43,694 bases of DNA, from contig CAXNAD020000027.1 of assembly GCA_964200185.2 (NCBI GenBank), positions 1 through 43,694 of the forward strand, in the 5' to 3' direction. The position numbers and the translations under genes are program-made. This DNA comes from Choristocarpus tenellus KU-1152. Lineage: Eukaryota; Phaeophyceae. The notes below the pieces were generated by a model. The model did no database searches, was not told where the DNA came from, and saw nothing but the letters and a program-made list of their open reading frames with translations. Shown here piece after piece: positions 37,501 through 43,551 of this stretch. The first letter of the stretch is position 1. Each line of letters opens with the position of its first letter.

Positions 37501-38446
37501 CACAAATGCCACAAAAGAGATGTGGAAGAATCTGATTAGTTTACAACCACGAAAGGCTGGTGGAGAAGGAGGCATGTCCCGAGAGGACTTAATTGCTTCC
37601 ATTGCCAAGGATATTGAGAGCAAGGTTCCCATCCAGAGTATGGATGTGGGCAGCTATGATCTCATGAATGTTCGAAGGAAGATTATAGGCGGCAACGGTG
37701 GAGAAGCACCTAGCCCTTGTCAGGTGGTCTTAATGCAGGAATTGGAGCGCTGGAATGCCCTTGTAATAAAGATGGCGACCTCCCTTATGGATTTGCGAAA
37801 AGCCCTCACAGGAGAGATTGGTATGAGTGATGAGTTGGATGGTGTGGGTGATTCACTCTACAATGGTTTCCTTCCTAGCACATGGCGGCGTCTCTGTCCT
37901 AATACCCAAAAACCCCTCGGGACATGGATGCTTCATTTCTCCAAGAGGTATAAACAGTATGAAGGATGGTTGGCCGAGGGTGAACCTGCGGCAATGTGGT
38001 TATCGGGCCTACACATTCCTGAGAGTTATCTCACTGCACTTGTTCAGACCACATGTCGTATTCGACATTGGCCACTTGACAAATCCACCTTGTATACACA
38101 TGTTACTCAGTACAAGGCACTCGACGACATTCCGGGCAAGTTAGAGTCAGGTTGCTTTGTGACTGGTCTTTATCTTGAGGGGGCAGCATGGGATATTGAA
38201 GAGTCCTGCTTAGTTAGGCAGAATCCCAAGATTTTAGTGACAGAGCTTCCTGCACTACAGATAATCCCTATTGAAGCCTCCAAGCTTAAGCTGCAAAGCA
38301 CATTTAAAACACCAGTGTATGTGACACAAGACCGAAGGAATGCAATGGGCGTTGGACTTGTGTTTGAAGCAGACCTTCGGACATTTGAACACCCAAGTCA
38401 TTGGGTACTACAAGGAGTGGCGCTCAGTCTGAACACAGACACTTGA
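9364..38446 (+). CDS. DNAH10: Axonemal dynein heavy chain, DNAH10 class (I1/f inner arm alpha), 22 exons
   Basis: This is a minus-end-directed motor subunit of the two-headed I1/f inner dynein arm in cilia and flagella. Joining 22 exons gives about 4688 aa, close to known DNAH10/DHC1 proteins (roughly 4500-4600). Domain order: tail (1 to about 1400), linker with HWEKL near 1543, AAA1 Walker A GPAGTGKT (2026-2033) and [11 protein letters not shown]2 GPTGGGKS (2318-2325), AAA3 GESGTAKT (2658-2665), AAA4 GVGGSGKK (3010-3017), stalk coiled coils around a microtubule-binding head near 3373, AAA5, AAA6 (WVLLQNCHL near 4137), and a C-terminal domain ending [14 protein letters not shown]. The DNAH10 assignment over other DNAH classes rests on AAA3 ([15 protein letters not shown]-like context) and the AAA5/C-terminal segments ([37 protein letters not shown]). 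All four P-loops look intact. Nineteen of 21 introns are phase 0. The start at 9364 gives the family's typical R-V-x-W-I-R-x-R-V opening. Confidence 0.93.
11376..11488 (+). CDS. DNAH10: DNAH10 exon 2
   Basis: Residues 397-434, [19 protein letters not shown], ending [10 protein letters not shown]. Not visible as a long open frame because it is only 113 bp. The donor GTCAA|GTAAGA is phase 2, and the next exon restores the lysine codon. Confidence 0.88.
11763..11946 (+). CDS. DNAH10: DNAH10 exon 3
   Basis: Residues 434-495: [12 protein letters not shown], then [15 protein letters not shown], a strongly conserved dynein tail block. Acceptor TGACAG, donor AGCAAG|GTATTG. Confidence 0.9.
12085..12309 (+). 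CDS. DNAH10: DNAH10 exon 4
   Basis: Residues 496-570, [11 protein letters not shown] to ARVCGDLLE, including the [11 protein letters not shown] segment typical of the dynein tail. Phase 0 at both ends. The 387-bp intron after it contains nothing recognised. Confidence 0.9.
12697..12822 (+). CDS. DNAH10: DNAH10 exon 5
   Basis: Residues 571-612, a 42-codon exon reading [19 protein letters not shown] and ending at AACAAG|GTAGAA. It continues the conserved block of exon 4 without a gap. Confidence 0.88.
13017..13403 (+). CDS. DNAH10: DNAH10 exon 6
   Basis: Residues 613-741, [14 protein letters not shown] to KKPILRFK. Conserved tail segments include [18 protein letters not shown] and a [13 protein letters not shown] motif. 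Phase 0 both ends. Confidence 0.9.
13605..14003 (+). CDS. DNAH10: DNAH10 exon 7
   Basis: Residues 742-874. YVEWEQ and [20 protein letters not shown] match the dynein tail. The frame stays open through an internal GTCAGT at 13863. The conserved continuation into exon 8 requires the exon to end at TTTCAG|GCAAGA, a GC donor. The 1601-bp intron 7 that follows holds MITE copy 1 and a short direct repeat. Confidence 0.82.
14878..14920. repeat. Short direct duplication in intron 7
   Basis: The string ATTAGAGAGGCAACT occurs twice in succession, followed by a third partial ATTAGAG. It looks like a local slippage duplication. Confidence 0.7.
15250..15509 (+). mobile_element. MITE copy 1 (DNAH10 intron 7)
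   Basis: The perfect 18-bp terminal inverted repeat AAAGTATCTTAGAGGGTA lies at 15256-15273, and its reverse complement at 15486-15503. The inverted repeat extends outwards to TGAG/CTCA with two mismatches. The dinucleotide TA flanks both sides (15248-15249 and 15510-15511), suggesting a TA target-site duplication as made by Tc1/mariner-type transposases. It has no coding capacity. A second full-length copy lies in intron 21. Family membership beyond 'TIR DNA transposon, non-autonomous' is inference. Confidence 0.85.
15605..15912 (+). CDS. DNAH10: DNAH10 exon 8
   Basis: Residues 875-977, [19 protein letters not shown] to REVVS. It includes [15 protein letters not shown], the conserved L-N-W dynein motif. 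Donor TCCAG|GTGTGT is phase 2. Confidence 0.9.
16056..16221 (+). CDS. DNAH10: DNAH10 exon 9
   Basis: Residues 977-1032, [12 protein letters not shown] to [10 protein letters not shown]. It starts in the phase needed to complete the serine codon left by exon 8. The 1234-bp intron after it contains nothing I can identify. Confidence 0.87.
17456..17776 (+). CDS. DNAH10: DNAH10 exon 10
   Basis: Residues 1033-1139, [20 protein letters not shown], then [13 protein letters not shown]: the conserved YY-x-YWE block of axonemal dyneins. Donor CCACAG|GTGAGA. The following 1437-bp intron has no recognisable content. Confidence 0.9.
19214..19654 (+). CDS. DNAH10: DNAH10 exon 11
   Basis: Residues 1140-1286, [15 protein letters not shown] to [11 protein letters not shown]. 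It includes the [19 protein letters not shown] segment conserved upstream of the linker. Donor ACAGAG|GTCAGT. Confidence 0.9.
20376..20789 (+). CDS. DNAH10: DNAH10 exon 12
   Basis: Residues 1287-1424, [19 protein letters not shown] to EYEERVQ: the conserved LKFVLNTI block and LQ-x-RYRTL-like region. The acceptor ATCCCCAG at 20375 was chosen. A stronger-looking acceptor at 20297 gives the same frame but meets an in-frame TGA at 20325. Intron 12 (849 bp) has nothing recognised. Confidence 0.8.
21639..22010 (+). CDS. DNAH10: DNAH10 exon 13
   Basis: Residues 1425-1548, beginning [18 protein letters not shown] and ending RHWEKLIE. This covers the start of the linker (DHC N2), with the near-invariant RHW motif at its end. 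Confidence 0.92.
22149..22472 (+). CDS. DNAH10: DNAH10 exon 14
   Basis: Residues 1549-1656, [20 protein letters not shown] to GSFADQ: linker sequence with the T-W-(R)-x-T-E strand and [13 protein letters not shown]. The 637-bp intron after it holds a 13-bp minisatellite. Confidence 0.92.
22784..22926. repeat. 13-bp minisatellite in DNAH10 intron 14
   Basis: Eleven consecutive 13-bp units of the form CATACTCATATAT, varying between ATAT, GTAT and GCAT at the unit end. Because 13 is not a multiple of three and the unit has no stop in any forward frame, all three forward frames stay open across it. That explains spurious open frames here. Confidence 0.95.
23110..23283 (+). CDS. DNAH10: DNAH10 exon 15
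   Basis: Residues 1657-1714, [18 protein letters not shown], then [10 protein letters not shown]: classic linker sequence. Phase 0 both ends. The following 1874-bp intron carries no recognised element. Confidence 0.92.
25158..25376 (+). CDS. DNAH10: DNAH10 exon 16
   Basis: Residues 1715-1787, including the invariant linker segment [19 protein letters not shown] and ending PTSIQ. The conserved continuation demands an end at ATTCAG|GCAGGA, a GC donor, since no GT is available without cutting the conserved block. Confidence 0.85.
25636..25932 (+). CDS. DNAH10: DNAH10 exon 17
   Basis: Residues 1788-1886, [14 protein letters not shown] to SQIWWTWE. It holds the linker's VENWM strand and a Q-I-W-W-T-W-E sequence before AAA1. 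Donor GGGAG|GTGAGA. Confidence 0.92.
26320..26838 (+). CDS. DNAH10: DNAH10 exon 18 (AAA1 P-loop)
   Basis: Residues 1887-2059. [20 protein letters not shown] leads into AAA1, whose Walker A GPAGTGKT is at 26737-26760, followed by [11 protein letters not shown]. This is the main ATP hydrolysis site of the motor. Ends GLDYK at ACAAG|GTGAAG. The 630-bp intron after it has nothing recognised. Confidence 0.95.
27469..27828 (+). CDS. DNAH10: DNAH10 exon 19 (AAA1 Walker B)
   Basis: Residues 2060-2179, [20 protein letters not shown], then FNRI, including the AAA1 Walker B. It is followed by [19 protein letters not shown], the AAA1 sensor region. Ends GAK|GTATTC, and the next exon begins GTATTG. Confidence 0.95.
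28029..28382 (+). CDS. DNAH10: DNAH10 exon 20
   Basis: Residues 2180-2297, [20 protein letters not shown] and [17 protein letters not shown]: the end of AAA1 and the AAA1-AAA2 connection. Donor GACCAA|GTGAGT. The 690-bp intron 20 has no recognised element. Confidence 0.94.
29073..32300 (+). CDS. DNAH10: DNAH10 exon 21 (AAA2-AAA4 and stalk CC1)
   Basis: A single 3228-bp exon, residues 2298-3373. It holds AAA2 (GPTGGGKS at 29133-29156), AAA3 (GESGTAKT at 30153-30176, with [10 protein letters not shown]), AAA4 (GVGGSGKK from 31209, with [11 protein letters not shown]), and the first stalk coiled coil ([18 protein letters not shown] onwards). It breaks off inside the microtubule-binding head after LVKDVSMQ. 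Phase 0 at both ends. Confidence 0.96.
32301..34498 (+). other. DNAH10 intron 21
   Basis: At 2198 bp this is the longest intron of the gene. It interrupts the coding sequence within the microtubule-binding stalk head. It contains MITE copy 2 at about 33058-33317. Nothing else is recognised, although a stretch near 33410-33600 is locally GC-richer than the rest. Confidence 0.85.
33058..33317 (+). mobile_element. MITE copy 2 (DNAH10 intron 21)
   Basis: Same orientation and near-identical length as copy 1. The 18-bp perfect inverted repeats are at 33062-33079 and 33293-33310, and homology runs through the interior (for example TTTTGGCTATCGTGT and CCAAATGGACAAACAGGG). The outermost left bases have diverged and no TA duplication is visible, so this copy looks older or damaged at the left tip. 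Confidence 0.85.
34499..38446 (+). CDS. DNAH10: DNAH10 exon 22 (stalk head to C-terminus)
   Basis: A single 3948-bp terminal exon, residues 3374-4688, ending TGA at 38444. It begins [20 protein letters not shown], completing the microtubule-binding head. Then come the second stalk coiled coil ([16 protein letters not shown]), AAA5 ([20 protein letters not shown]), [15 protein letters not shown]6 ([10 protein letters not shown]), and the C-terminal domain ([35 protein letters not shown]). Nearly every landmark of the DNAH10 C-terminus is present. Confidence 0.96.
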   Translation, partial: CCVLRPGGEKYEETWADAKKMLSNSKLLDNLKNYPKDSITEKMIKAVKRYFKNPNLTVDNMKSVSKAGLGLLSWVAAITKYYDIAKNVEPLRLKVRDMEKAQQQATKELAELMDLLSKLNSEISELNMNYETANGELSQLQLQASLMEKRLTAASKLITGLTGERTRWTVDIGDLQQQQTRLVGDCLLASSFLSYLGAFTTEYRADLVYGRFFEDLVMRQVPVMQPFHLEDLLTTDATVQGWVAKGLPADEHSVQNGILTTKASRFPLCVDPQQQAVSWIKNTYEGSNLTVKSLNEPDFMKHLELAIQFGNPFLFENIDEELDPMLDPVLEKNVVQDGPSKTIKLGDKVVDWDDGFRLFFTTKLANPNYSPEVMGKTMLINYGVTMDGLANQLLNVVVAHERQDLEESYAVLVHDMSENAQLIVQLEDTLLKELSNSQGNILDNQELIQTLENTKTKAEEIKVELEKAAFTKEEIGDARAVYKPVAKRGSILYFAEAGLAAIMSMYEISLDSFLGVFSAALDAAKRDVVLDSRINNMVNSVTRNIYDYTCTGIFERHKLMFSFQMTCMILDGDGNLSQPELDFFLKGDVSLDGATKTNSAPWLSDQGWKDLLCLASMGDVYRDLVDHFGNNTDSWQDWQNCEAPEDVGFPGNFNEQLQPLQKLCVTRCFRPDRVYNAVKIMVMETMGDTFVQPPVLDYNRIFYQSSPSMPMVFILSPGADPQSDIQSLGDELGFTGNKFKFISLGQGQGPLAELMMEQGYQKGHWVLLQNCHLLASWLKNLEKSLELMKSPHKDFRLWLTTEPTDKFPLGILQRSLKVVTEPPDGLKLNMRSTYSKIDQSIIDECPHWAFRPCLYVLAFLHAVVLERRKYGKIGWNVKYDFNESDLLISRRLLSLYLAKAFEDGDEFLPWGSLKYLIGDAMYGGRVSDDMDRRVLVTYLQEYMGDFLFDDCQKFFFSRAGYDYELPEWGPMENYMGMIENLPLINSPAVFGLHPNAEIGYYTNATKEMWKNLISLQPRKAGGEGGMSREDLIASIAKDIESKVPIQSMDVGSYDLMNVRRKIIGGNGGEAPSPCQVVLMQELERWNALVIKMATSLMDLRKALTGEIGMSDELDGVGDSLYNGFLPSTWRRLCPNTQKPLGTWMLHFSKRYKQYEGWLAEGEPAAMWLSGLHIPESYLTALVQTTCRIRHWPLDKSTLYTHVTQYKALDDIPGKLESGCFVTGLYLEGAAWDIEESCLVRQNPKILVTELPALQIIPIEASKLKLQSTFKTPVYVTQDRRNAMGVGLVFEADLRTFEHPSHWVLQGVALSLNTDT

Positions 38447-41400
38447 TTTTTGGTATGGATATATTGTTTTTTACCAGTGCTGAAGCATCCAGTGCTGAGC
38501 TACAATAGAATTTAAGATAATTTATTTCAACTGCAATGGTCATGCTCAAGTAGTGTTAGTTTGCTACACTACCTGTAATACAGCAAAACAGTGGTCAATG
38601 CAAGAGTTGGAAATTAATACAAAAATAGTCAATATATGCATGATAGCAAAACTTTCTTCTGTAGCATTGAAATGCAAACATACAATTGCAACCTGGAAAG
38701 AAAAATTGGAAAAAGTAATTCGACAATCTAAAGCACCATGAAGTATGCACTTGGGGTGTTCTTTTTGCTCTGACTTGAAGTGCACCCCAACTGCTGTCTT
38801 GGTCTTACTGACAAATACCTGCATTGATACCTACTCCGTAGCTTGGCTCCAACCTATTACTAAGTTGCCCTGCCCCGACACAGTCATACCTATTTTTTTC
38901 AGCATAATCTCTCCTCTCAATACAAAAAAAACATGATCACTATTTATGTGGAGGATTAGTTGAGGCCCTAAGAAGGTGGCTGGAGTTGTTTGGATTAAAT
39001 CATCGCGAACAATTCTAACCCGGCGCTGGCATTTAAATAGACTGAGAAAAGGGTAGGGGCATCAAATGAGTATTGAAGCAGCAAAGACAAGAATGAGAGT
39101 TGACACAATATTTCTTCTGTACATTCAGAGTGTTTTTTAAACAGGGGTTTTACAACAGGATAAGAAGACCAGGGATATGTTTTCGAAATATTCATTGTTA
39201 CCTTAGCTAACAACAACAATGGGTATTTTAATCCTCAGCTTTTTACTGGTAACAAACAGGGGTGTCTCCTTACTGATCTAAGATATTACTTCTGTGACCA
39301 TGGTATTCAGTTCCTTCCCACACACCTGCTACTACTAACTACCTTTGCCATCCAAATTAAATATCTCGCCATTAACTTTAATCACACCCATTCTGTGATA
39401 TTAGTCATCAGGCGTTGAGGAGACAGGGCAGTGTTGTCCTATCTAGATTTGCATAGTGTTTTCCCAGACTTAAGGGTTTTCATGATCCCCCTCTCAGCAG
39501 ACGATGAGGTCCAGCGTTGGAAGACCAGCCATATGATGTTGTTCTGTTGGTTTTGGACAAAGTGACCTGGTCAGGGGAACTCTTTTCCTCTTTCTTAATT
39601 ACTATTTTTTCGTCCACTTCCTAAACATGTCCAAAATGTGATGACTACAAAAATGTCACTTGCACCCAGTCGCCAATTGTGCTCAAGTTCAATCATAAGA
39701 TTAAAATTACTGTTATACTACAATTATTAGCAAAAATAAAAAAACTGTTGTATTTTTGCTTTGTCTTCACATTAGTCAGAGGAACATCCTTAACCACCAG
39801 TTCAACAAGAGCTACTACTGTCGGATTATGTTCACATACAAATTGATGTATTTATCTCCTTGTACCACCCTAGCATCACCCTATGCCCTCAACTATCACC
39901 TTCATCCCGCATGACCCCACGTACCACCCTACGACATGTCCAATTCTATCACTTCCATCACCCATGTCCAGTTCGTACCGTAAGCAGGTGGCTTAACAAT
40001 CTTATTTCTATGCCTAACTGTGTGGATATCCCCCCAAATACCTCAGATGCTTGCCGACACCAATTCTTGTTGTTTATCATGCGTGTCCCCCTTAGCTGCC
40101 AAACACACTCCCCTTCACCCTTGTGGTAAAGATTGCCCAGAAGTTGCCTCTATTCTGTCCTACTGTTGTCCTTCTACCCCTACCTTCGGTTTTAGATCCG
40201 TCCAAGCAAATGTGTAACTGACACAGAAGCAAAATTCAACATGGTCAAATTGTCACTGGTACTTTTTTGGTAATGGTCAGCTATTGGGTAGGGGAAGCGG
40301 TGAACAGGTTGGCAGCAATTTTTTAATACTTAGACTCATGTAAAATACTTCAAAATGCTGCCCCTCAAGTCGCCATTGGTATGCTGTGAATATTGAATTG
40401 TTGGACTATTGAAACAGAAATAAAACAGTTTGATCCTAACAAACTTTGTGTAAATGCTCTAAATTGTTACCTTATTTGGTGTTTAAAATGGCGAAACACT
40501 GGTGTTGACTCATCCAGCCATTTTGTAACCCACACTTAATTGTTCAACTGCAAAATGTTCATACTTAAGTGGCAGTTAAAATATTTATGGAAGAGTGGTT
40601 ATGTGTATCTGTAAATGACTTTGTTAGGATCGATTTAAACTGTGTCATTTGTAACCCACACTTAATTCTTCACCTGCAAAATGTTCATGTGTAAGTGGCA
40701 GTTAAAATATGTATGGAAAAGTGGCTATGTGTATCAGTAAATGATTTTGTTAGGATCGATTTAAGCTATGTGTGGTACTGTCATATACCTGAGAATCCTA
40801 CCTCTACGTATTTCTACATATGAGAGAACTGCCAAGAGTTACCTGAATTTGGACCATAACAACGAGGTGCTAGGATGTCACATTACCAAGTCCCCTATAG
40901 ACAAACTCTTCAAAAAGGGCCTACTATAGCATGTATCGTTCCATACTACACATTTACTGTACCACCTTGAAACCAAAGTATTTGTTTAACATAATTCGCT
41001 GTTTTCAAATATTTTTTTCAAATCACGCATATAGTCCATTGGCATCATTGCTTTATTAATTGCACATCCAAAATATTTAGCATACATATCGGAAATCTCC
41101 AACACTACTTGAATGGGTAGTCAGAAAATTAAGTCTCAAGACAAAAAGAAAGGTCATTTTATTAGTATTTGGTATATATCAGCAAATCTCTACGTCTTCT
41201 TAAGGAAATACAAGTGTTTGTCAATTTTATGCCATGCCTCATCACATAATCCGTTCACAATGATGAATATTCAATAATATTTCTCCCACCTACACAATAA
41301 CATCGAGTCTACAAAGCAAAAAAGCAAGGCAGATGTTGCAAAGCACACATGCAAAGCAAGGGCAAGTTGGAGGTGCATCTAGCCGACCAAATCAGAGTTT

Positions 41401-42117
41401 GTGTCCCTTCTTCGCCCTTCACCCTTATCTCTCTCCCTTTCTTCCCCTCTGTTATTACCCCAATCTTCTCTTTCACCCGCCTGCCATGGTTCATCATTAT
41501 TAAGCTTTTAGAAATTTCTTTTTTCAATGTTGGAACAGGCGATGACTGCAAATATGTAGTCGAAAGATGAAAGGTGGTAAGTTTAATACAAGACTGTACC
41601 TCATGTAAGCATACGAAAACACTAGACTCTTTCATCCATCCTTATTTCTCAGCAAAGCTTCCCTCACTCCTGTCCTGAAATTGTATTATACAAAAATCAT
41701 TCTATTTCTTCCAGCTCGTCTACCGTCCTTCCTGCACACCCCTCCAGCAAATATCCGCAACCTACACCTCTCATCCTACGATTTTGACAACCCACAATTC
41801 AAACAGGGCACTCCACTCATTGCAACCTTGACAGATGTCACATCTAAATATAAGATATCATGATCCATACACCTCTTTCCAATGTCGCCAAACCTCAAAA
41901 ACTCAATACCTTGCCTGATCCAACAAACATATCCCCAAGCCCCCGTCCAGTACTAGAAACTAGACCATAATCATGAGCTTCCCATATTGGTAAGCTGTCC
42001 CGAGTATGTAGATATTCCTGAAAGTTGTCACATTTTCCCCTCTTGCATGACGTACTGGGTGCAATAGCAAGAGAAACAAGAAGGAAGACATGGCTAAAGT
42101 TGGGGATGATAGGTTGA
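38447..42117. other. Intergenic region 3' of DNAH10
   Basis: AT-rich sequence without a recognisable coding region. It contains a two-copy 126-bp tandem duplication near 40525-40770 and several homopolymer runs. Short open frames here have no conserved features. The DNAH10 3' UTR must occupy the first part, but no AATAAA was found within the first 150 bp. Confidence 0.6.
40525..40770. repeat. 126-bp tandem duplication
   Basis: Two head-to-tail copies, each starting GTAACCCACACTTAATT and containing GTGGCAGTTAAAATAT and TTTGTTAGGATCGATTTAA. They start at 40525 and 40651. They differ by scattered substitutions, so the duplication is not recent. Confidence 0.9.
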
Positions 42118-42240
42118 GAGAAAAATAACTATTTCGTCAGTTCCTCAAGAACGGTTTGGACATTAGGTGGGAACATTAGTCGTGGGGCTCAAGATGCAAA
42201 GCGCTCAACACCCCACCAAACTCAACAGATTTCTCCCAGG

Positions 42241-43164
42241 ATGGGACAACGCCAGCGCATGGATAGGGCAGCACAGATAGAGGACAAAAGTTTGGCCCCA
42301 CACTCTGGACAGTGGGCATCTTCCTGGCTGGAGCAGCGCCAGCGGGTGGACTACACATCCCAGCTGTACGACCTGGAGGAGGGTGAAGACACAGACATGA
42401 ACCACTTCGTGTCAACCCTCATACAGCAGAACAATGACGACGTGTACTGCCTTATGGGTCTCATGGGGGAGGTGGCAAAAGGTGCAGACGAGCCGTCTAC
42501 AACAAAGGAGGCCTTGAGTGGGCCGGATGCGGAGCAGTGGCAGGAGGCCATGGAGAAGGAAATGGAAGGGCTATGGCATAAGGGGACGTTTGGCGTCGAG
42601 GCTCTGCCCCAAGGGAGGAAGGCGATCAAGACACGATTCGTTTTAAAAATCAAGCACTCTGCAGACGGGACGGTGAATCGCTGTAAGGTGCAACTCGTGT
42701 TCCGCAGCTTCACACAAAATGCAGGTGTGGACTACTTCGAAACCTTCAGCCCGGTGGTGGGGTACGACACACTACGGTGCGTCATGTCCTTCGCAGCGTA
42801 CAGAGGTAGGAGCATCGATGCCCTCGACACACAAGCCTACCTCAACGCAGACCTGCAGGAGGACGTCTGGCTGGATCTTCCGGATTGCTGCACCGTCAAG
42901 GCAGAGAAGGCAATCTATGGGCTGAAGCAGTCAGCCATGAAGTGGTATCACGAACTACGCGGCACCATCCTGGCGGAAGGGTGGAGGAGCAGCCAACACG
43001 ATGAGTGCCTCTACTTCAGGAAGAGTGAAGACGGACGCATCGCCATCCTCACCACCTATGTGGACGACACCGCCACCACTGGGGACTTCAAGGAGGAGAT
43101 CCAGAGGATGAGGGCATCACTCCTGGAGAAGTACGAGGGGAGGGACCTTGGCACGCCGGACTGA
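42241..43164 (+). CDS. Truncated Ty1/copia reverse transcriptase (RVT_2) fragment
   Basis: A 307-codon frame from the first ATG; the frame is open back to 42118, so the true 5' end is not defined. It shows the copia RT order: AEQWQEAMEKEMEGL (95-110), KAIKTRFVLKIK, GVDYFETFSPVV (162-173), the catalytic LDTQAYLNADL (195-205), YGLKQS (226-231) and the active-site YVDD (283-286). The RT residues look intact, but the spacing between DVWLDLP and YGLKQS is shorter than usual. The frame stops at GRDLGTPD, just where copia Pol normally continues into the connection and RNase H. Gag, protease and integrase are absent upstream. It is therefore a remnant, probably inactive. Confidence 0.85.
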   Translation: MGQRQRMDRAAQIEDKSLAPHSGQWASSWLEQRQRVDYTSQLYDLEEGEDTDMNHFVSTLIQQNNDDVYCLMGLMGEVAKGADEPSTTKEALSGPDAEQWQEAMEKEMEGLWHKGTFGVEALPQGRKAIKTRFVLKIKHSADGTVNRCKVQLVFRSFTQNAGVDYFETFSPVVGYDTLRCVMSFAAYRGRSIDALDTQAYLNADLQEDVWLDLPDCCTVKAEKAIYGLKQSAMKWYHELRGTILAEGWRSSQHDECLYFRKSEDGRIAILTTYVDDTATTGDFKEEIQRMRASLLEKYEGRDLGTPD

Positions 43165-43169
43165 GCAAT

Positions 43170-43186
43170 ATAGACTGGAAGTCTAT
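43170..43186. repeat. Short perfect inverted repeat
   Basis: ATAGACT, then GGA, then AGTCTAT: 7-bp arms around a 3-base loop, sitting in the 27-bp spacer between the truncated RT frame and the proposed LTR start. It could be chance or a junction scar. Confidence 0.6.
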
Positions 43187-43319
43187 ACGTTTGTTATGTG
43201 TTTGATAGCCACTATTATGTAACAGAGGTGTTGACTGAGTAGATAAATTGTCAATCACTTGTTTCCTAAAACTTAGTATAATAGGTTTGAATCTCTTATG
43301 GGTTCATTTCTTATTGATT

Positions 43320-43327
43320 TATATAAG
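43320..43327 (+). promoter_or_regulatory. TATA-like box in LTR
   Basis: TATATAAG lies about 150 bp upstream of the LTR polyadenylation signal, in the order expected of U3 then R. Confidence 0.5.
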
Positions 43328-43420
43328 TGGCTGATGCAGAACGACTGACGTAGTGCGACTTACACAGACACGTTCTGACGTGTCTGCTGACGTGCACAAC
43401 AGATAACAAGGCAGAGCACC

Positions 43421-43460
43421 CCCCACCTCGAGGGATGGTGCCCCACCTTGAGGGATGGTG
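43421..43460. repeat. Two 20-bp direct repeats in LTR
   Basis: CCCCACCTCGAGGGATGGTG is followed immediately by a copy with a single C-to-T difference. Tandem motifs of this kind in LTRs are often enhancer-like; that role here is speculation. Confidence 0.85.
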
Positions 43461-43471
43461 CTCACACCGCT

Positions 43472-43477
43472 AATAAA
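43472..43477 (+). terminator. AATAAA polyadenylation signal in LTR
   Basis: Canonical hexamer downstream of the TATA-like box and about 55 bp before the LTR end, consistent with an R/U5 position. Confidence 0.45.
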
Positions 43478-43532
43478 TTCATTCATACCACATAAAGCAA
43501 AAGCTCTATTCTAACAGCTCTTTTTTTGCACA

Positions 43533-43550
43533 GGTTACGAGCCTCACAGG
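43533..43550 (+). other. Primer binding site, half-tRNA type
   Basis: GGTTACGAGCCTCACAGG follows the LTR end. Its complement reads TGAGG-CTCGTAA-CC, i.e. an anticodon stem, seven-base loop and the first two bases of the 3' stem. It ends at the same AACC position used by Drosophila copia, which primes from the 5' half of initiator tRNA-Met. The loop would carry CGU (Thr) or, with one mismatch, CAU (elongator Met). Confidence 0.55.
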
Positions 43551-43551
43551 T

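Larger units (their letters stand above)
43192..43530 (+). repeat. Probable 5' LTR of a copia element
   Basis: The segment starts TGTTATG and ends TTTTTGCA, the usual TG...CA limits. It contains a TATA-like TATATAAG (43320), an AATAAA (43472) and two 20-bp direct repeats, and is followed directly by a primer binding site and gag. The left boundary is inferred because no second LTR is in the window. Confidence 0.65.

Noticed and set aside
38574-38578. TGTAA as a green-algal polyadenylation signal for DNAH10
   Set aside because: A five-base match about 130 bp after the stop is expected often by chance in AT-rich DNA, and the host lineage is not established.
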